Shown here piece by piece: positions 13,922 through 18,301 of a stretch of DNA of 18,301 nucleotides. The position numbers and the translations under genes are program-made. The notes beneath the pieces were generated by a model. That model did no database searches. It was not told where the DNA came from and worked only from the letters and a program-made list of their open reading frames with translations. Source of the DNA: Dehalococcoidia bacterium (GTDB lineage Bacteria > Chloroflexota > Dehalococcoidia > SZUA-161 > SpSt-899); assembly GCA_023271515.1 (NCBI GenBank), contig JALPXQ010000018.1, forward strand, positions 1-18,301, in the 5' to 3' direction. Within the stretch, counting starts at the first letter, position 1; each line of letters begins with the position of its first letter.

Positions 13922-15549
13922 TGGGGTCATATTCAGGAGGGCGACATAATGAGGAAGTGGGCAACATACCACCAGAGAGGCCGTGGTTTAAGTTCTGGCC
14001 AGAGGGCGTGCCTCGACACATAGATTATCCCGAGATACCCCTCTTCGAACTCCTGTCCCGGGCGGCTCACAAGTGGCCCGCGAGCATCGCCTTCCGCTGT
14101 CAGGAACACTCGCTGAGCTACAAACAGCTCGCTGAGCTAACCAGGAGGCTAGCCGCCGGGCTCCACGATTTGGGGGTAAGAAAGGGGGACCGGGTAATGC
14201 TCCTTCTCCCCAACAGCCTCGAATTCGTTATCGGATACTACGGAATACTGAAGGCTGGCGGCACAGTTGCCACAGCTAACCCGCTCTACCGGCAGGCAGA
14301 GTTAAGGCATCAGCTTAGTGACACCGAGGCCAAGACCATCATTACCAACCGGGACCTTTATCCCCTGGTCCAGGAAGTGCAATCCGAGACCAAACTGCAG
14401 ATGGTCATTCTAACCGACGTCTCGGAGGGGGGAGCGATTTCCCTCACCGAGATACTGGAGAAATATCCCCCCCTCCCACCTGAGTCCGCGATCAGTCCCA
14501 GGGAAGATGTGGCCGTCATCGTTTACACCGGGGGGACGACCGGCCTTTCAAAGGGGGTCTTGCTCACCCATTATAATCTGGTGGCTAATGCCATGCAAAA
14601 TGCTGGCTGGTTCGGATGGAGCAGCAAAGATATTGTCATAGGCCTGCTCCCGTTCTACCACAGTTGGGGAGGCTGCACCTGCATCAACTCGCCGATCTAC
14701 AGCGGTGCCCCGGTGATCATCCTGCCCCGCTTCGATGCCGAGGAACTGCTGCTCACTGTGGCAAGAGAAAAGGTGACCGTTCTTTACGGCGCTGCCTCGA
14801 TGTTCATCACACTGACAGATAACCCGGCCATAAGCAAATATGACCTCTCGAGCCTGAGATACGTGAAGGGCGGCGCAATGCCCATCCCGCCCGAAATAAG
14901 AGAAAGATGGGAGCAGTTGACAGGGGTGAGGATGATCCTGGGCTACGGTCTGAGCGAGGCCTCGCCGGAGACTCATAACTCGCCACCACAAAGGGTGAAA
15001 CCCGGAACCATTGGAATACCGGTCATCGATACCGATGCCCGCATTGTGGATGAGCAAACCGGCGAAATTGAACTGCCGGCCGGCCAGATGGGCGAGCTGG
15101 TGATCCGGGGACCGCAGGTCATGAAGGGATACCTCAACCGACCCGAAGATACCCGGGAGGCACTGCGAAGCGGGTGGCTCCACACCGGCGACCTGGCGCT
15201 GATGGACGAGGAGGGGTATTTTCGCATCCTCGATCGCAAAAAGGAAACGATCAAGTACAAAGGCTATACCATTGCCCCGGCGGAGGTCGAGACCGTCCTC
15301 TATGAGCACCCGGCGGTCAAGGAATGTGCTGTGATCGGCAAACCAGACGTCTTAGCCGGCGAGATGCCCAAGGCATACGTGGTCTTAAAGGAGGGCTTTA
15401 CCGTCGAGGGGGAGGAAATAATCAGCTTCTGCGCCGAAAGGATCGCCCCATATAAGCGCATTCGAGAGGTTGAATTTATCCAGGAGATACCGAAGACCCC
15501 CGTGGGGAAGGTGCTGCGGAGGGTCCTCCGGGATAGGGAACGGCACTGA
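13891..15549 (+). CDS. AMP-forming acyl-CoA synthetase/ligase
   Basis: 552 residues in the longest form; ATP, CoA and a carboxylic acid give acyl-CoA, AMP and PPi. The P-loop YTGGTTGLSKG is at 212-222, GYGLSE at 351-356, HTGD with Asp434 at 431-434, DRKKETIKYKGYTIAP follows, and the catalytic Lys540 sits in PVGKVLRR. The substrate pocket is not decisive; overall pattern suits medium/long-chain or aryl acids. The start is doubtful. ATG 13891 has AGAGG before it and overlaps the permease by 31 bp. GTG 13921 overlaps its stop by one base. The best site, AGGAGG (13935-13940), leads to ATG 13949, which is out of frame. Recognisable homology begins near PERPWFKFWPEGVP. It probably activates the acid brought in by the TRAP system. 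Confidence 0.92.
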   Translation: MEIGLSQEALVGSYSGGRHNEEVGNIPPERPWFKFWPEGVPRHIDYPEIPLFELLSRAAHKWPASIAFRCQEHSLSYKQLAELTRRLAAGLHDLGVRKGDRVMLLLPNSLEFVIGYYGILKAGGTVATANPLYRQAELRHQLSDTEAKTIITNRDLYPLVQEVQSETKLQMVILTDVSEGGAISLTEILEKYPPLPPESAISPREDVAVIVYTGGTTGLSKGVLLTHYNLVANAMQNAGWFGWSSKDIVIGLLPFYHSWGGCTCINSPIYSGAPVIILPRFDAEELLLTVAREKVTVLYGAASMFITLTDNPAISKYDLSSLRYVKGGAMPIPPEIRERWEQLTGVRMILGYGLSEASPETHNSPPQRVKPGTIGIPVIDTDARIVDEQTGEIELPAGQMGELVIRGPQVMKGYLNRPEDTREALRSGWLHTGDLALMDEEGYFRILDRKKETIKYKGYTIAPAEVETVLYEHPAVKECAVIGKPDVLAGEMPKAYVVLKEGFTVEGEEIISFCAERIAPYKRIREVEFIQEIPKTPVGKVLRRVLRDRERH

Positions 15550-16023
15550 TCAATCTCCGGACGCCAACAGACTCATCACATCCAGCGCCTCCGCCCAGGG
15601 ACTTTTGACGATATCCATATTGACAAAAGTCTGGGTCTTCAAGATGCTGGGGATTTTGGAAATCTTGTCCCGTATGAAATCAGCCAGTCCCTCCGAATCG
15701 CGGAAGAGGAGTATCGCCATGAGGTCAACCGCCCCGGTGACGTGGGCCAAGTAGTAGACATTCGGGCATTGCGCCAGCTCCTCCCCGACTGCGTGCAGGT
15801 CCGCCAGCTTAACCTCTAAGCCCATAATACATATAAACCGACATCCCAGCCTGTAAGGGTCCGGCTGCGCCACTATCTTGATGACATTCCTGCTCCGCAG
15901 ATCGCTGATTCTCTTCCGTATTGTGCCTTCAGACACGCCTAGCTTTCTGGCAAGAACCCGGTTGCTAGTCCTCCCATCATTCTGTAGCTCCTGTATAAGC
16001 CTTTGATTCAACTTGTCCAACAT
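15550..16023 (-). CDS. Lrp/AsnC family transcriptional regulator
   Basis: 157 residues, the standard size. The N-terminal winged helix-turn-helix covers about 2-60: LNQRLIQELQNDGRTSNRVL, then LARKLGVSEGTIRKRISDL with the recognition helix. The C-terminal RAM (ligand-binding, oligomerising) domain covers about 65-145, with VYYLAHVTGAVDLMAILLF. Lrp-type proteins bind amino acids or related small acids and act at nearby promoters. Its stop abuts the stop of the acyl-CoA ligase (the two form the palindrome TGATCA), and it diverges from the hydroxyacid dehydrogenase gene. It may therefore control either unit, and likely itself. ATG 16023 follows GGGAGG with a 6-7-nt gap. Confidence 0.92.
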   Translation of the reverse strand: MLDKLNQRLIQELQNDGRTSNRVLARKLGVSEGTIRKRISDLRSRNVIKIVAQPDPYRLGCRFICIMGLEVKLADLHAVGEELAQCPNVYYLAHVTGAVDLMAILLFRDSEGLADFIRDKISKIPSILKTQTFVNMDIVKSPWAEALDVMSLLASGD

Positions 16024-16050
16024 TGTGATCCTCCCGGTGAATGAACTGAT

Positions 16051-16078
16051 ATAATACTAACATACATTCGCTTGTTAA
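16051..16078 (-). promoter_or_regulatory. Promoter of the Lrp/AsnC gene with possible operator
   Basis: On the minus strand, TTAACA (16073-16078) and TATTAT (16051-16056) are 16 bp apart. A dyad TAACA-N10-TGTTA (16058-16077) lies between and over these boxes and could be an autoregulatory site, though 5-bp arms occur by chance. Confidence 0.45.
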
Positions 16079-16138
16079 TAGAAGAGGCTGCGATCGGATA
16101 TACTTTACGCATATTACTAAAGCGTCCCAAACCAGCCG

Positions 16139-16167
16139 TTGACAGACTACGAAAAGTGTGTTATATT
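16139..16167 (+). promoter_or_regulatory. Promoter of the hydroxyacid dehydrogenase; decides its start
   Basis: TTGACA (16139-16144), 17-bp spacer, TATATT (16162-16167). The -10 box and start point lie downstream of the GTG at 16158, ruling out the 44-residue N-terminal extension of the longest frame. Confidence 0.65.
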
Positions 16168-16289
16168 CTGGCTACGATCATCATATCATAAGAAAGCGAT
16201 GCTCATATCTTAGCAGAATTCTGCAACCATTGGAAGGACATCGGCTTCCCGAGATTTCTGCAATACCCAGTCAGGAAAGGAGACCTACA

Positions 16290-17324
16290 ATGAGCTTCAA
16301 GGTAGTTAACACCATTTTCATCCCCGGACTGGATTTTGGAGCAAGGCTGTTGGAGTCCTTAGATGCCACGCTGGTTGAGGGGAAGTGGCAGACGGAGGAT
16401 GAAATCATCAGCAATGCCGCGGATGCCGACGCGGTGATATGCACCGGGTCTCTTCAGCCCTTTAACCGTCGCGTTCTCGCCTCTCTTTCCAGGTGCCGCA
16501 TTCTTGCCAGCCTGGGCGTAGCCTACGAGAGGATCGACATGGAAGCCGCTGCCGAGTATGGCATAGCTGTTACCAATGTTCCGGATTACTGCATCGATGA
16601 GATATCCGGCCGAGCGATAGCATTCATGCTGGCCCTGGGACACAAGCTTTTCCAGTTGGATAAGGCGGTGAGGGAAAATCAACTCTGTTTTATTCCGCCA
16701 AGCAGGAAAGCGGTGATGGAGGTCGCTTATCCCATATTTCGCATGCGTGACCAGACGCTGGGCATTGTGGGCTTAGGGAGACTGGGGCTGACCACCGCCC
16801 GCAAGGCCAGAGGGTTGGGAATGAGAGTTGTCGGCTATGACCCATATGTTCTGAAGGAAGTCATGATGAGTCGCGAGGTGCAACTGGTGGACTTTGGCAC
16901 ACTTCTCAGGGAATCGGACTTCATCAGCATCCACGCGCCGCTTACCGAAGAGACGCGGAACATGTTCGGGCATGAAGAGTTCCGGAAGATGAAGCGGACT
17001 GCTTACTTCATCAATACCGCCCGTGGAGAACTGGTGGAGCAGCCGGCCCTCATCCGAGCTCTAGAGGAAGGCCTCATCGCCGGAGCGGGACTCGATGTAA
17101 CCGTAGACGAACCCATAGCTGCCGATAATCCCCTCCTCAGAATGCCCAACGTCATTCTTACGGGTCACAGCGCCTGGTATTCCACCACCGCAGACTCCGT
17201 GTCGGAGTTTTGGGGTAAGCCAATGTCGCAAGTGATCCTGGCTCTGAAGGGAAAATGGCCACCCTATGCCGTCAACCACCAGGTGAAGCAGATGTGGTTG
17301 GAGAAGTGGGGACGGCGTGGCTAA
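16290..17324 (+). CDS. D-isomer-specific 2-hydroxyacid dehydrogenase, CtBP-like
   Basis: 344 residues from ATG 16290, 7 nt after AAGGAG and ~115 nt after the promoter start point. The enzyme reduces a 2-oxoacid to a D-2-hydroxyacid with NAD(P)H, or the reverse. The Rossmann motif GLGRLG is at 161-166 with Asp in GYDPY ending the next strand, which favours NAD. The catalytic Arg245 (NTARGELVE), Glu274 (VDEP) and His293 (TGHSAWYS) are all present. The HSAWYS motif, rather than HxGG/HIAG, is typical of the CtBP-like branch. A C-terminal stretch EFWGKPMSQVILALKGKWP follows as usual. Residues 1-100 form the substrate-binding domain. The 3' end overlaps the convergent thiolase by 4 bp. The true substrate is unknown. 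Confidence 0.92.
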   Translation: MSFKVVNTIFIPGLDFGARLLESLDATLVEGKWQTEDEIISNAADADAVICTGSLQPFNRRVLASLSRCRILASLGVAYERIDMEAAAEYGIAVTNVPDYCIDEISGRAIAFMLALGHKLFQLDKAVRENQLCFIPPSRKAVMEVAYPIFRMRDQTLGIVGLGRLGLTTARKARGLGMRVVGYDPYVLKEVMMSREVQLVDFGTLLRESDFISIHAPLTEETRNMFGHEEFRKMKRTAYFINTARGELVEQPALIRALEEGLIAGAGLDVTVDEPIAADNPLLRMPNVILTGHSAWYSTTADSVSEFWGKPMSQVILALKGKWPPYAVNHQVKQMWLEKWGRRG

Positions 17325-18301
17325 CCGATCTTCAGGACGAGGGCCGCACCGGTATCTCCGGCGGCGCAGCCTCCCCAGAGCAGATAACCGCCACCAAGCA
17401 TGACCACCTCTTCGATTCCTTCAATGATGCAACGCCCGGCGGTTGGCCCCTGGGGATGTCCAAAAATGAGGGGGCATCCATAGTTATTGAAACCCATAAC
17501 ATCGATACCCATCTGCTGGGCCAGATAGAGATCATTGGCCGCAAAGGGGTTGTGGGTCTTGATCGCTGTTACGCCCTCGATCGTGATACCGGCATTCTCA
17601 AGCGCCATTCTCACCGCCGGTACCACCGCCATGGCCATATATCCCTTCTTGGTCCTGGCGTACCCATAGGACATCACCCGTATTTCAATCGCCGGGTCGG
17701 TGCTCAACTTTCTCGCATACTCCCTGGTGGTGACCACTACAGCGCAGTTTCCGTCCGCAGGATGGGTCTGCGAACCGAAGGTATGAGCTCCATCCGGCAG
17801 AACCGGCTTGAGCCCGGCCAGCCCCTCTGCCGTCGTTTCAAACACACCTTCGTCTTCTTCGACCAGTATGGTCTTTTTCCTGGAAACCCGGGCCTCCGCC
17901 GGGAACATATATCGCCTCTGGAACTCCCGGTCATTCTCAAGAGCCATTCTGTATTGCTGGTACCTTCTCAAGGTCACTTCATCGCACTGTCCCCTGGTAA
18001 TACCGGCCTCCCTGGCGACATTCTCCGCCGTCTGGATCATCGCCCCTCCCGCCCACGGATCATTGTTGAAGTTGTCCATCATCCAGTTCTCGGATTCGAC
18101 CTCTCCCCCGGGACCCATCGGATTGGGCCACACGGTATGCGGTCCGTTGGAGCAGCGATCGGTCATAAGGGTACAGGCGTTCTGATAAAGGCCGGTTTCG
18201 ATCCCGACTCCGGCCTGATAGATACAGGTCGCTGAGGTGGTACAGGCCTGGCTGATGGTCACCCCGGGAATCCCCACAGCCCCCATGAGAGCCGCTGCCC
18301 A
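17321..18301 (-). CDS. Thiolase-family protein (acetyl-CoA acetyltransferase-like), 5' end outside window
   Basis: 326 C-terminal residues are visible. The frame stays open past an internal ATG at 18286 to the window edge (WAAAL precedes it), so roughly 70-80 N-terminal residues are missing. The nucleophilic Cys lies in ISQACTTSATC near the visible start. The second-half motifs are KTHNPFAAND (where degradative thiolases have NEAFA), FGHPQGPTAGR with the catalytic His, and GGCAAGDTGAALVL with the second Cys. Such enzymes join or cleave acyl-CoA with acetyl-CoA. The HN-type substitution places it in a divergent branch, closer to SCP2/archaeal-type or aromatic-acid thiolases than to FadA; that subgrouping is tentative. 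It ends in a 4-bp overlap with the dehydrogenase stop. Confidence 0.88.
   Translation of the reverse strand, partial: WAAALMGAVGIPGVTISQACTTSATCIYQAGVGIETGLYQNACTLMTDRCSNGPHTVWPNPMGPGGEVESENWMMDNFNNDPWAGGAMIQTAENVAREAGITRGQCDEVTLRRYQQYRMALENDREFQRRYMFPAEARVSRKKTILVEEDEGVFETTAEGLAGLKPVLPDGAHTFGSQTHPADGNCAVVVTTREYARKLSTDPAIEIRVMSYGYARTKKGYMAMAVVPAVRMALENAGITIEGVTAIKTHNPFAANDLYLAQQMGIDVMGFNNYGCPLIFGHPQGPTAGRCIIEGIEEVVMLGGGYLLWGGCAAGDTGAALVLKIG

Noticed and set aside
14548..15309. A 253-codon minus-strand frame
   Set aside because: It lies fully opposite the acyl-CoA ligase core motifs and shows no family features.
16158..16289. N-terminal extension of the hydroxyacid dehydrogenase
   Set aside because: It begins at the promoter -10 box, looks non-homologous, and ATG 16290 has a strong ribosome binding site.
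17255..18235. A 326-codon plus-strand frame opposite the thiolase
   Set aside because: The minus-strand frame has clear thiolase motifs; the plus frame has low-complexity Arg/His/Gly composition typical of an antisense shadow in GC-rich DNA.

Overview
The window looks like a chromosomal segment of a free-living, probably anaerobic bacterium with a moderately GC-rich genome. Sigma70-type -35/-10 boxes, Shine-Dalgarno sites, SecA with a zinc tail and tRNAs with encoded CCA all say Bacteria. A TRAP-TAXI importer next to acyl-CoA ligase and thiolase genes, with short intergenic spaces, would suit an uncultured Chloroflexota (Dehalococcoidia-like) organism. That placement is inference from general resemblance, not a computed result.

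Left part (1-2590) is visibly more AT-rich. It starts inside a secreted, C-terminally anchored protein with NEW3-like beta domains, cut by the window edge. Then comes a well-formed promoter and ribosome binding site serving only a 51-codon frame. An AT-rich gene for a multi-pass membrane protein (1410-2240) follows, bracketed by a 21-bp imperfect inverted repeat with attC-like core motifs. After it lies the tail of another small reading frame. I read this as a captured gene cassette that may have interrupted a small host gene.

Middle part (2590-10172) is housekeeping and envelope. It holds a membrane-anchored coiled-coil transglutaminase-like protein, then a convergent GT4 glycosyltransferase downstream of a four-tRNA array (Phe-Gly-Leu-Gln, minus strand). 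Divergently transcribed from the array is a PlsY-like membrane protein overlapping a P-loop kinase gene. A second promoter reads ribose-phosphate pyrophosphokinase and SecA. The secA 3' part contains a 7-bp tandem repeat just before the zinc-motif codons.

Right part (10173-18301) is organic-acid metabolism. A promoter with perfect consensus hexamers and a ~146-nt leader precede a TAXI binding lipoprotein, a hairpin terminator/attenuator, a DUF1850 protein, a fused DctQM permease and an AMP-forming acyl-CoA ligase, all tightly packed. The simplest reading is one unit that captures, imports and CoA-activates a carboxylate. Convergent to it is an Lrp/AsnC regulator, divergent from a CtBP-like D-2-hydroxyacid dehydrogenase. 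The latter converges with a thiolase cut by the right edge.

Three convergent gene pairs meet with overlaps or zero spacing (3524-3540, 15549/15550, 17321-17324). Several start sites are better placed downstream of the longest reading frame because a promoter -10 box or the ribosome binding site lies over the upstream start (genes at 5217, 12038 and 16290).
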